Positions 55,258 through 64,000 of a stretch of 64,000 nucleotides of DNA are shown piece by piece. Origin of the DNA: an uncultured Prevotella sp. (GTDB lineage Bacteria > Bacteroidota > Bacteroidia > Bacteroidales > Bacteroidaceae); contig CALUFM010000001.1 in assembly GCA_944319935.1 (NCBI GenBank), positions 1 through 64,000 of the forward strand, read 5' to 3'. Below the pieces are notes generated by a model, which was given only the letters and a program-made list of their open reading frames with translations, searched no databases and was not told the origin of the DNA. The first letter of the stretch is position 1. Each line of letters begins with the position of its first letter. The position numbers were made by a program, and so were the translations under genes.

Positions 55258-56433
55258 TTAGTTAAAGTAATTCTTGAACCGTTGGAAAATTGTTTGCTTT
55301 GTTGCATTGTCGCCTTTGAAGTTATCGCTATTACGCATTTCCTCCAAGGCGGATTTTTCTTTGCTGTTAAGATTTTTGGGAACATAGACACTGATATTGA
55401 CAACCATGTCGCCTATGCCTCTTCCATATCCTTGCACTGCGGGTAAGCCTTTCCCTCTCAGCCTTAATGCTTTTCCCGGTTGGGTGCCAGGCTCTATTTT
55501 TATCCTTACACGTCCTCCGTCTATTGTTGGTATTTCTGCGCTACCCCCTAAAGCCGCAGTAGGGAAATCAAGCAATAAATTATAAATTATATCGTTGTCG
55601 TCACGTACGAATGTATCGTTAGGTTCTTCTTCAATGTATACCTGTATGTTTCCTGGTATGCCATTGTGCCTTCCTGCATTACCTTTGCCTGGGACATTTA
55701 TTATCATACCTTCCGATACTCCTGCCGGTATATTTATTTCGACAACTTCTTCTCCTTTTACTATGCCGCTGCCCCCACATACATGGCATTTGTTTTTTAT
55801 TACAGAGCCTTCACCACCACATGTCGGGCAAACGCTTTGTGTTTGCATCATGCCAAAAATGCTTTGTGTCGTATGTGTTACAACTCCACTGCCATGACAT
55901 GTCGGACACGTTTCTTTGGAGCTATTTCCTTCTGCGCCGCTACCGTGACAGTGATTACATATAACATCTTTCTTTACTTTGAATTTTTTGGTTACTCCAG
56001 TTGATATTTCCAATAATGACAATCTTACCTTTAAGCGTAAATCAGACCCTCTATGCTGTGTAGGACGACGTTGGCCCCCTCCGCCGAATCCGCTTCCTCC
56101 AAAGCCTCCAAATCCGCCACGGCCACCGAATATGTCGCCGAAAGCGGAAAATATGTCATCCATGCTGAAACCTCCAGCACTGCTAAAGCCGCCAAAACCA
56201 CTCTCACCTCCAGGCCCATTAAAACCGAATTGGTCATATTGCTGTCTCTTTTGAGGGTCATGTAGAACATCATACGCTTCTGCCGCTTCTTTGAATTTTT
56301 CTTCGGCTTCTTTGTTGCCAGGATTGCGGTCAGGATGGTATTTGATGGCTATTTTCCTATATGCTTTTTTTATTTCGTCTTCTGAAGCGTCTTTGCTCAC
56401 GCCAAGAACTTCGTAATAATCTCTCTTTGCCAT
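55258..56433 (-). CDS. dnaJ: Chaperone DnaJ (Hsp40)
   Basis: Co-chaperone of DnaK. 391 residues: J domain (1-70) with YHPDRNPG (HPD), a glycine/phenylalanine-rich linker (about 72-125), four CxxCxGxG zinc repeats ([32 protein letters not shown]; about 160-235) and two beta-barrel substrate domains. All parts are present. The start lies 16 bp behind a hairpin and T-run that sit between grpE and dnaJ. Confidence 0.97.
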   Translation of the reverse strand: MAKRDYYEVLGVSKDASEDEIKKAYRKIAIKYHPDRNPGNKEAEEKFKEAAEAYDVLHDPQKRQQYDQFGFNGPGGESGFGGFSSAGGFSMDDIFSAFGDIFGGRGGFGGFGGSGFGGGGQRRPTQHRGSDLRLKVRLSLLEISTGVTKKFKVKKDVICNHCHGSGAEGNSSKETCPTCHGSGVVTHTTQSIFGMMQTQSVCPTCGGEGSVIKNKCHVCGGSGIVKGEEVVEINIPAGVSEGMIINVPGKGNAGRHNGIPGNIQVYIEEEPNDTFVRDDNDIIYNLLLDFPTAALGGSAEIPTIDGGRVRIKIEPGTQPGKALRLRGKGLPAVQGYGRGIGDMVVNISVYVPKNLNSKEKSALEEMRNSDNFKGDNATKQTIFQRFKNYFN

Positions 56434-56445
56434 AATTTAAAATTT

Positions 56446-56486
56446 AAAAAAGCGGTTGCCTGTAATGAGGCAACAGCCTTTTTGTT
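56446..56486 (-). terminator. Terminator-like stem between grpE and dnaJ
   Basis: GTTGCCT (56455-56461) pairs with AGGCAAC (56468-56474), extended outwards past mismatches by GC/GC and A/T pairs. On the minus strand it is followed by TTTTTT and, after a few bases, the dnaJ ATG. This looks like an intrinsic terminator or attenuator inside the operon. Confidence 0.7.
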
Positions 56487-56512
56487 GATTCTTTTTACTC
56501 TTATTTTTTTCA

Positions 56513-57133
56513 TCATTGTCCTACGGCAACTTTTGCATGTCTTATCACCTTGTCGTTAAGGGTGTATCCTGCTTGAACACAATCTAACACTTTGCCTTTT
56601 TTTTCATCTCCCATTCCTGGAACCATGGCTACAGCTTCATGATAGTTTGTGTCAAAATCTGCATTTTCAGTATTGATTTTTTTTACCCCGATACTTTCCA
56701 ATATTTTATTGGTCTTTTGGTAAATAAGCTTCATGCCTTCTTTCAAAGCGTCAACATCGTCTGTGTTCTCGGAATTGGCAATTGCGCGTTCCATGTCATC
56801 AATTACAGGAAGCATGGCTTGCACCGCTTTTTCAGAACCGTTTAATATCAACTCTGCTTTTTCTTTCAATGTTCGTTTACGGTAGTTGTCAAATTCTGCA
56901 ACAGAGCGTAAGTATTTGTCTTTTAATTGTTCTATTTCTTCCAATGCTGTAGCTAAAGGGTCTTTCACCTTTTGCGATTCATTGGCTTTCTCTTCTTCAT
57001 CTGACTTGGCGCAATTTTCGTCACAAGCATTGTTGTCTGGTTGTGAATCTGTCTTTTTGACATCTTCATTTATGTCTTGTGACTCATTTCCTACACAATC
57101 TTCATTAATTATGTTTTCTTTTTCTTCTTTCAT
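56513..57133 (-). CDS. grpE: Nucleotide exchange factor GrpE
   Basis: Releases ADP from DnaK. 206 residues: an acidic, disordered N-terminus (about 1-50, rich in Glu, Asp, Asn), the long dimerising helix (LATALEEIEQLKDKYLRSVAEFDNYRKRTLKE, about 60-95) with the typical FDNYRKR, and the C-terminal beta domain (NYHEAVAMVPGMGDEKKGKVLDCVQAGYTLNDKVIRHAKVAV). Full length. dnaK is not in the window. It lies 64 bp downstream of the ABC-F gene. Confidence 0.95.
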   Translation of the reverse strand: MKEEKENIINEDCVGNESQDINEDVKKTDSQPDNNACDENCAKSDEEEKANESQKVKDPLATALEEIEQLKDKYLRSVAEFDNYRKRTLKEKAELILNGSEKAVQAMLPVIDDMERAIANSENTDDVDALKEGMKLIYQKTNKILESIGVKKINTENADFDTNYHEAVAMVPGMGDEKKGKVLDCVQAGYTLNDKVIRHAKVAVGQ

Positions 57134-57197
57134 GATGCAAATCGTTTTTTATTTTACAATTAGCAAAAATCTTGCCAACATCCCATTTTGGCGTCAA

Positions 57198-58820
<1,623 letters not shown>

Positions 58821-58842
58821 TTAAATATTATAAATTGCGGTG

Positions 58843-58874
58843 CAAAAGTACAACAATTTGTCTGATATTCCAAA
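58843..58874 (-). promoter_or_regulatory. Promoter of the ABC-F gene
   Basis: On the minus strand TTTG (58871-58874), 20 nt, TACTTTTG (58843-58850), about 30 bp before the start codon. Confidence 0.7.
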
Positions 58875-58932
58875 TTATTGCAAAACAAGAAAGGTTTGTC
58901 TATGCTGAGAATTTGATATACTTGACAAAATG

Positions 58933-59973
58933 TCAGTATTGCCTTAATGCAGAAAGTAATTCATTGTTGTCGCCTTTGCTTCCAACGGTTATGCGTAAAC
59001 AGTCCTCGCACAGGGTGATTTTTGACATGTTTTTGACAACAATCCCTCTTTTTAGCAAATACTCATAAACGGCTTGTGCGTTTTTGAATTTCACGAGCAA
59101 GAAGTTGGCATTGCTTGGAAATACTTTCTCGCAAAATGGCAACATTTTGAAAGCGTCAATCATTCTGCTGCGTTCTAATAATATTATTTTCACCCATTTA
59201 TCTGTTTCATAAGGCTCATGCAGCATTTCCAGTGCTTTTGTTTGTGTAAGTGAATTGAGGCTGTAAGGATGTTTTACCTTATTCAGCGTGTCTATTATTT
59301 CTTTTCCAGCGAAGGCCATACCGAAACGTATCGCCGCACCGGCCCATGCTTTGCTGAACGTGTTCAGCACAAGTAGGTTGGGGTGCAAATCCAGTTCGGT
59401 AAGCATAGACATTTCTTGTGAGAAATCGGAATAAGCCTCATCTACTATAACAAGCCCGTCAAACATGTTTAGGGTCTTAAGTATTTCCTCCCTTGGCATG
59501 CTATTTCCCGTAGGGTCATTGGGAGAACAAATCCATATTAATTTTGTGTTGGCATCAGATGCCGACAATAATTCTTCCGCTTTGAATTGGAAAGATTCAT
59601 CAAGCGGAACTTTACGATATTCAACATCGTTTATTTTTGCGCAGACATTGTACATGGCGTATGTAGGTTCTATGGCTACAACATTGTCGATGCCAGGCCT
59701 TGCAAAGCATCTGTATATCAGGTCTATTGCCTCGTCCGCTCCGTTACCGATGAAAATTTGCTCAAGTTTGACATTTTTTATTTGCGCAATTTTCTTCTTT
59801 AGTTCATTTTGTGTCGGGTCTGGATAACGGTTGTACGGATTGTTGTACGGGTTCTCATTCTTGTCAAGAAAGATTCTCGCGGTGTTCTTATCATGTCCGT
59901 ATTCCTCATGAAAACGTAATTCCATATCCAGAATGTTGGGACGGGTCAGTTCGCTTAGTGGCTTCATATTCAA
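58933..59973 (-). CDS. hisC: Histidinol-phosphate aminotransferase
   Basis: PLP-dependent class I/II aminotransferase of histidine synthesis. 346 residues: LDKNENPYNNPYNRYPDP (about 33-50), GNGADEAIDLIYRCF (about 76-90), SPNDPTGNSMPREE (about 150-163), VIVDEAYSDFS (about 175-185) and the PLP lysine in NTFSKAWAGAAIRFG (about 204-218, Lys in SKAW). Intact. No other his genes are next to it here. A second start two codons later (MKPLSEL) is possible. Confidence 0.94.
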   Translation of the reverse strand: MNMKPLSELTRPNILDMELRFHEEYGHDKNTARIFLDKNENPYNNPYNRYPDPTQNELKKKIAQIKNVKLEQIFIGNGADEAIDLIYRCFARPGIDNVVAIEPTYAMYNVCAKINDVEYRKVPLDESFQFKAEELLSASDANTKLIWICSPNDPTGNSMPREEILKTLNMFDGLVIVDEAYSDFSQEMSMLTELDLHPNLLVLNTFSKAWAGAAIRFGMAFAGKEIIDTLNKVKHPYSLNSLTQTKALEMLHEPYETDKWVKIILLERSRMIDAFKMLPFCEKVFPSNANFLLVKFKNAQAVYEYLLKRGIVVKNMSKITLCEDCLRITVGSKGDNNELLSALRQY

Positions 59974-60127
59974 TTGTTGTTTGCGTTAATGTTACATCAA
60001 TAGTAGAATGGTTTTTCCTGATTCTACAAACATTGGTACATGTACAGATTGTACGGCAAATTTATAAATTAATTAAAATTATCAGGCAAATATACTCTTT
60101 TTTCAAGCATTTTTGCAAGATATGTTG

Positions 60128-60135
60128 TATTTTTG
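60128..60135 (+). promoter_or_regulatory. -7 box before the transglycosylase gene
   Basis: TATTTTTG fits TAnnTTTG, about 50 bp before the start codon. No -33 at the right place. The rest of the 214-bp gap 59974-60187 is AT-rich and holds nothing else clear. Confidence 0.5.
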
Positions 60136-60187
60136 CGTACAAAATTAATAGCGGGGTAGGGCATATCCCGCTTTCAGATAGAAGACA

Positions 60188-61462
60188 ATGCTATTTTGTA
60201 TAAAAAGTTTTTTCACGGTTTTATCTGATTTTATACGCGCTTTAAGTGTTGTTGCCATGGCCATGCTGATTTCAGCTTTCAGCATGATAGTATCTTCTTG
60301 TTCTGAAAATAAAAATGACAAAGTCATTGCACCATGGGGCGAAGTTGGTGAAGGGACAGCTCCCCAAGGCATGAATTTTACAGTAAGCGATATTGTACGT
60401 AATGGGGAACTTATAATATTGACAATGACGGGTCCCGATACATATTATGACTATCGTGGTCGGGGAATGGGTACACAGTACTTGTTGTGTGAAAAATTTG
60501 CTCAGAAATTAGGTGTTTCGTTGCGTGTGGAGCTATGTAAAGACACTGCTGAGATGATTTCACGCCTGGACAATGGGGAAGGTGACATAATTGCATTTCC
60601 ATTACCTAAGAAAGTAAAAACGGATAAAAAATTGTTGTTTTGCGGTGCGGGAATTGATTCATTGGGTGTCCAATGGGCTGTAGCTGGTAAAAACCAGGAA
60701 CTGGCAGACAGTTTGAACTCATGGTTCAAACCGTCAATGTTTGCCCAAATTGAGAAAGAGGAACGTTATGCGTTTTCTTCTAAAAGTGTAAAACGTCATG
60801 TTTACGCGCCATTTCTGGACAGGAAAGGCGGTGTTATATCACGTTATGACCATTTATTCAAAAAGTACGCTCCGACCGCCCGATGGGATTGGCGCATGAT
60901 GGCGGCACAGTGTTATCAAGAGTCTTGTTTCGACCCACGAGCGCGGTCATGGGCAGGGGCGTGCGGGCTTATGCAAATAATGCCTGCCACGGCAGACCAT
61001 TTGGGGTTGCCGCGTTCGGCCATATACGACCCTGAACAGAATGTAAGGGCTGCGGCAAATTATCTTAGGGAGTTGTCAGGGTACTTCAGGGATGTTTCCA
61101 GTCAGTCTGAACGCCAGTTGTTTGTGCTTGCTTCTTACAATGGCGGCTATTTCCATATTAAAGACGCAATGGCTCTTGCGCGTAAATACGGCAAGAACCC
61201 GACGCGTTGGCGCGATGTGGCGTATTATGTGTTGGCACTGGAAAAGCCTCAATTCTATAATGACCCAGTGGTGAAATACGGATATATGCGTGGTTCTGAG
61301 ACAGTTGACTATGTTGACCGCATACGTCAACGCTATGCGCAATACCGTGGTGTGCCATACGGTGGAGCTTCGGTTGAGAATTGGGATGGAGGCAGTTCCA
61401 GTGGTTCGTCCAGCCCATTTACACCAAGAAGGGCGAAAAAGAACCACAGGTTTCATATTTAG
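60188..61462 (+). CDS. MltF-like membrane-bound lytic transglycosylase lipoprotein
   Basis: 424 residues. A lipoprotein signal ends at Cys38 (IVSSC). An N-terminal solute-binding-like domain (about 60-210, GELIILTMTGPDTYYDYRGRGMGTQYLLCEKFAQKLGVSLRVE) is followed by the SLT domain (about 225-345) with the catalytic Glu245 in AAQCYQESCFDP, the GACGLMQIMPATA motif and NVRAAANYL. This two-domain plan is that of MltF. It cuts the glycan strands of peptidoglycan. The solute-binding part is shorter than in E. coli. The tail (about 385-424) is Ser/Gly rich and basic. Confidence 0.88.
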   Translation: MLFCIKSFFTVLSDFIRALSVVAMAMLISAFSMIVSSCSENKNDKVIAPWGEVGEGTAPQGMNFTVSDIVRNGELIILTMTGPDTYYDYRGRGMGTQYLLCEKFAQKLGVSLRVELCKDTAEMISRLDNGEGDIIAFPLPKKVKTDKKLLFCGAGIDSLGVQWAVAGKNQELADSLNSWFKPSMFAQIEKEERYAFSSKSVKRHVYAPFLDRKGGVISRYDHLFKKYAPTARWDWRMMAAQCYQESCFDPRARSWAGACGLMQIMPATADHLGLPRSAIYDPEQNVRAAANYLRELSGYFRDVSSQSERQLFVLASYNGGYFHIKDAMALARKYGKNPTRWRDVAYYVLALEKPQFYNDPVVKYGYMRGSETVDYVDRIRQRYAQYRGVPYGGASVENWDGGSSSGSSSPFTPRRAKKNHRFHI

Positions 61463-61510
61463 ATGTTCCAAGTTTACAGACATAAATCTCTGTCTGTGAA
61501 CTTGGAACAT
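61463..61510. terminator. Strong terminator between MltF-like and ADH genes
   Basis: ATGTTCCAAGTTTACAGACA (61463-61482) pairs with 61491-61510 over 20 bp with one G-U pair; the loop is 8 nt. It starts right at the stop codon of the transglycosylase gene and faces the convergent dehydrogenase gene. Confidence 0.85.
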
Positions 61511-61542
61511 TAGTTGAGGAATAGTGTAAACAAAGCAATACG

Positions 61543-62583
61543 TTATTTTATGCCGTCAACAGCTACTTTTATTACGTTGTCCAGTCGATTCTCAAAAACT
61601 TGATAGGCTTTTTCAATCTCACTTAGTTGAAACCAGTGGGTGATAAGTGGGGTGGTGTCGATTTTGCCTTGCTCGATAAGCTTTAATATCTTGGCGCAGT
61701 CACAACCGTCAACGCCACCCGTCTTGAATGTCAGATTTTTACCGTACATGTCAGGCAGGGGGAGTATTTGCGGCTTGTCGTACATTGCGACGATTGTTAC
61801 AATGGCATTCGGGCGGGCACATTGCCATGCCATGCGGAACGTGTCTTCGCCGCCGGCTACTTCGATGACCACGTCTGCGCCATTGTGCCTACTATGCTTG
61901 AATACAAAGTCTTCACATTCATCAGGCGTTGTGACCAAGACATCAGGATAATGCGTCTTGACGAAAAGCCTACGTTCTTCTGACTTCTCACAAACTATGA
62001 TGTTTTCAGGATTTCTTAATTTAGCGCAGAGTAGGGTGCAGATGCCTGTAGGGCCTGCGCCTATTATCAGCACAGTGTCTTGTTCTGTTATTTCTGAAAT
62101 TTTTGAAGCCCAGAAACCGGTGGAAAGTATGTCGCCGACGAACAAAGCTTGTTCGTTACTTACGGTGTCAGGGATGATATCCAGCCCTTGGTCGGCGTGG
62201 GGCACTCTGACATATTCGGCTTGCCCGCCATCTATGCGGCAACCTAACGCCCAACCTCCATCCGGGTCGGTGCAATTGTTTACGTACCCATGTTTGCAGA
62301 AAAAACATTCACCACAGAATGTCTCTACATTTACCGTAACGCGGTTGCCGGGCTTTACTGTTTTCACATTTTCGCCTATACTCTCAACCACGCCGACCAT
62401 CTCATGGCCAACGGTTATCCCTGGTATTGCGCGTGGCACAAAACCGTGTTTTATGTGTATGTCACTGGTGCAAATGCTGCTCAATGTCACACGGACAATG
62501 GCGTCATTTTCATCTTGTAATTCTGGTTTGGGCTTTTCGGTCATGGCAAATCTTTGTGGACCGATATAAGTGTATGCTAACAT
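61543..62583 (-). CDS. Zinc-dependent alcohol/sugar dehydrogenase (MDR family)
   Basis: 346 residues from the ATG at 62581-62583 (MLAYTYIGPQRF); a longer frame to 62679 adds no domain. Medium-chain dehydrogenase: catalytic zinc Cys at ICTSDIHIKHG, GHEMVGVVES (about 60-69), structural zinc Cys cluster CGECFFCKHGYVNNC, and the Rossmann motif IIGAGPTGICTLLCAK (about 168-183). The structural-zinc loop is complete. Substrate is not clear; relatives act on isopropanol, butanediol or sugar alcohols. Confidence 0.9.
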   Translation of the reverse strand: MLAYTYIGPQRFAMTEKPKPELQDENDAIVRVTLSSICTSDIHIKHGFVPRAIPGITVGHEMVGVVESIGENVKTVKPGNRVTVNVETFCGECFFCKHGYVNNCTDPDGGWALGCRIDGGQAEYVRVPHADQGLDIIPDTVSNEQALFVGDILSTGFWASKISEITEQDTVLIIGAGPTGICTLLCAKLRNPENIIVCEKSEERRLFVKTHYPDVLVTTPDECEDFVFKHSRHNGADVVIEVAGGEDTFRMAWQCARPNAIVTIVAMYDKPQILPLPDMYGKNLTFKTGGVDGCDCAKILKLIEQGKIDTTPLITHWFQLSEIEKAYQVFENRLDNVIKVAVDGIK

Positions 62584-62756
62584 CTTGACTTGAGTTTTTA
62601 TTAATTGTGCCAATTGTTTTTGTTCCAACAACCGCAATCTCCCTTTAGGCGGGAAGCCGTACCGCTTTCTTGAAAACAAGAATCGGAAGTGGAGATGAGT
62701 GTTGCTGACAAGTCGTATAGAACGAGCTGTCTTGTAAGAAGTGGCGTTTCGTCATT

Positions 62757-62795
62757 CAAAAGATGGCATTTTACGATGCAAAACGCCATCTTTTG
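62757..62795. repeat. Inverted repeat related to the intergenic repeats
   Basis: CAAAAGATGGC (62757-62767) pairs with GCCATCTTTTG (62785-62795). The gap 62584-62891 (308 bp) holds this stem and a TTCTTG AAAA CAAGAA palindrome near 62670. The stem has the same make-up (AAAAGATGGC, TTTTGGAACTT) as patches near 18740 and 35600. Confidence 0.65.
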
Positions 62796-62891
62796 GAACT
62801 TAATTGACGACGTATTTATAAAATATTGATACTCAATATCTTACAGCGTATGTATTTTATGTTTAATTCAATGTCGTGACTTGTTTGGCAA

Positions 62892-63284
62892 TCAGGGTTT
62901 TTCCTTGTTCTTGCTGTCGGCCTTGGCTTGGAACTTGTCTGCATAAATGATGAAACGTTCATGCGTTCCTGTCCCGATAAGCCCCGTTTCATCATATACA
63001 TTTGCTTTGAATTTCAAGCATCTTCCGTCAATTTCCGTAAGTTCTGTTTCACATCTTACAGTCATGCCGACAGGAGTGGGGGAGATGTGGCTTACGTCAA
63101 GCTTTGTGCCGACAGTGGCTTGCCCTTCTTCCAAATACGGTGCGACACTCCGCCACGCAGTCTCTTCGATGACGGCAATCATGGCAGGGGTTGCAAATAC
63201 AGCAAGCGTTCCACTGCCCATTGTGGCAGCAGTGTTATTGTTGCAGACTTTGGTTTCAATGACATTTTTTATTCCAATTTCCAT
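62892..63284 (-). CDS. Hotdog-fold thioesterase (FlK-like)
   Basis: 130 residues. The pattern NTAATMGSGTLAVFATPAMIAVIEETAWRSVAPYLEEGQATVGTKLDVSHISPTPVGMTV followed by GLIGTGTHERFII matches the FlK/fluoroacetyl-CoA thioesterase group of single-domain hotdog enzymes; Thr42-like, Glu and His (in GTHERF) sites are kept. In Bacteroidetes such proteins are of unknown physiological substrate. The C-terminal tail KADSKNKEKP is basic and disordered. It is preceded by a long gap towards the glucosaminidase gene. Confidence 0.85.
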   Translation of the reverse strand: MEIGIKNVIETKVCNNNTAATMGSGTLAVFATPAMIAVIEETAWRSVAPYLEEGQATVGTKLDVSHISPTPVGMTVRCETELTEIDGRCLKFKANVYDETGLIGTGTHERFIIYADKFQAKADSKNKEKP

Positions 63285-63393
63285 AATTATGCGTTTTTAT
63301 AATATGATGTTTATATGAAATAGCTGATATACAGGTAGTTTCATGCAAAAGTAGCAATTGTACGCGAGATTATGGAATTTTATCAACTAAAAT

Positions 63394-63424
63394 TTTGTGA
63401 ACAAGCAGAATTACCTTACTTTTG
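63394..63424 (+). promoter_or_regulatory. Promoter of the glucosaminidase gene
   Basis: TTTG (63394-63397), exactly 19 nt, TACTTTTG (63417-63424), about 20 bp before the start codon: one of the best consensus promoters in the window. Confidence 0.85.
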
Positions 63425-63445
63425 CATAAATTTGTGCATGAAGAG

Positions 63446-64000
63446 ATGAAGAGGTGTATATTAATAGGTATAGTTTTGCTCGTAAGCGTTTCGTTGAACG
63501 CGCAGTTAAGGTGGAATTCACGTTATCAAGCATATATCGACCAATACAAGGATTTGGCCATAGCGGAAATGTTGAAATATGACATTCCTGCGAGCATCAC
63601 GCTTGCCCAAGGATTATTGGAGAGCGGTGCCGGCATGAGCGAATTGGCGACAAAAGGCAACAACCATTTTGGAATTAAATGCCATGACTGGCAGGGAGCG
63701 ACCATGCGTCACGACGATGACGAAGAGCAAGAATGCTTCAGGAAGTATCGTGATGTATATGAAAGCTATGAAGACCATAGCCGCTTTTTGAGCCGTCAGC
63801 CTCGATATAGAAGTCTGTTCCACCTGAAACGCACTGATTACAAAGGATGGGCGCGAGGCTTGAAACGTTGCGGTTATGCCACAAGTCCGACTTATGCGAA
63901 ACAGCTTATCGGCATAATAGAATTATACAAGCTGCATCAATACGACAAAGCGAAAAAATATGACAAGTTCATGGTTGACCGCTCAGCCGTCAAGGATGCG
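63446..64000 (+). CDS. Secreted N-acetylglucosaminidase domain protein, cut by the window end
   Basis: The frame runs from ATG 63446 to the last base, 185 codons without a stop. A nearer ATG at 63438 is followed by a TGA three codons later and is not used. A signal peptide (about 1-20, ...SLNAQ) is followed by a glucosaminidase domain (about 30-165): IPASITLAQGLLESGAGMSELATKGNNHFGIKC, with the catalytic Glu in LLESG, then FRKYRDVYESYEDHSRFL and YATSPTYAKQLI. Such domains hydrolyse peptidoglycan beta-1,4 GlcNAc bonds and are often followed by LysM repeats, which would lie beyond the window. Confidence 0.9.
   Translation, partial: MKRCILIGIVLLVSVSLNAQLRWNSRYQAYIDQYKDLAIAEMLKYDIPASITLAQGLLESGAGMSELATKGNNHFGIKCHDWQGATMRHDDDEEQECFRKYRDVYESYEDHSRFLSRQPRYRSLFHLKRTDYKGWARGLKRCGYATSPTYAKQLIGIIELYKLHQYDKAKKYDKFMVDRSAVKDA

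Overview
The window is a gene-dense stretch (about 54 protein genes, no rRNA, tRNA or CRISPR that I could find) of a Bacteroidales chromosome, most likely Prevotellaceae or a close relative. The reasons are promoters of the Bacteroidetes type (TTTG, about 19 nt, TAnnTTTG) in front of many genes, weak Shine-Dalgarno sequences, several family types typical of that phylum (Nudix-type AraR, DUF5112/5113-like sensor kinase, GHL10 lipoprotein-like hydrolase, a type IX-like C-terminal domain protein), and moderate to low GC. I see no phage, insertion sequence or obvious island; almost everything looks like stable chromosome, so the interest lies in odd proteins and in intergenic structure.

Layout. 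0.25-5.6 kb (minus): NudC, a 5'-nucleotidase-like phosphatase, a zinc-ribbon membrane protein, a GH25 lysozyme and a nucleotidyltransferase-family relative that lacks the catalytic core. 5.7-8.3 kb (minus): LacI-type regulator plus altronate dehydratase, followed upstream by 0.7 kb without genes. 9-14.6 kb (minus): MazG, a lipoprotein, RNase Z, a tiny secreted protein made almost only of a sorting-domain-like fold, an L,D-transpeptidase overlapping an ECF sigma factor, its anti-sigma-like partner and a Spy-like periplasmic protein. 14.7-18.7 kb (plus): valS and a clostripain-family lipoprotein. 18.8-25.6 kb (minus): kdgK - DUF4177 miniprotein - eda - giant hybrid sensor kinase - response regulator - miniature AbgT-like membrane protein, closely packed behind one promoter. 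26-28.8 kb (plus): dinB, pyk. 28.9-30.6 kb (minus): GHL10 hydrolase. 30.7-35.5 kb (plus): small outer-membrane barrel, nadC, M23 peptidase, C69 dipeptidase. 35.7-37 kb (minus): cyclophilin and HD hydrolase. 37.3-43 kb (plus): menA, rsmA, frr, rsgA, PIF1-like helicase. 43.3-53.8 kb (minus): L-arabinose operon (mutarotase lipoprotein, sodium symporter, araR, araD, araA, araB) and upstream galM-galK. 54-60 kb (minus): folC, dnaJ, grpE, ABC-F ATPase, hisC. 60.2-64 kb: MltF-like transglycosylase (plus), alcohol dehydrogenase and thioesterase (minus), and a glucosaminidase cut by the window end (plus).

How the parts work together. Altronate dehydratase makes 2-keto-3-deoxygluconate (KDG), which KdgK phosphorylates and Eda splits; the window thus holds the lower uronate (pectin/glucuronate) route in two places, one under a LacI regulator and one co-transcribed with a two-component system. 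Arabinose and galactose genes lie next to each other, which fits growth on plant cell-wall sugars. Cell-wall enzymes are spread throughout (GH25, L,D-transpeptidase, M23, MltF-like, glucosaminidase).

The most unusual objects are the sensor kinase, in which the intact ATPase and the phospho-acceptor histidine lie in different halves of one fused polypeptide; the miniature AbgT-like protein encoded at the end of the same operon; a set of related intergenic repeats; stem-loops in three gaps of the ara operon; and a terminator directly in front of dnaJ.
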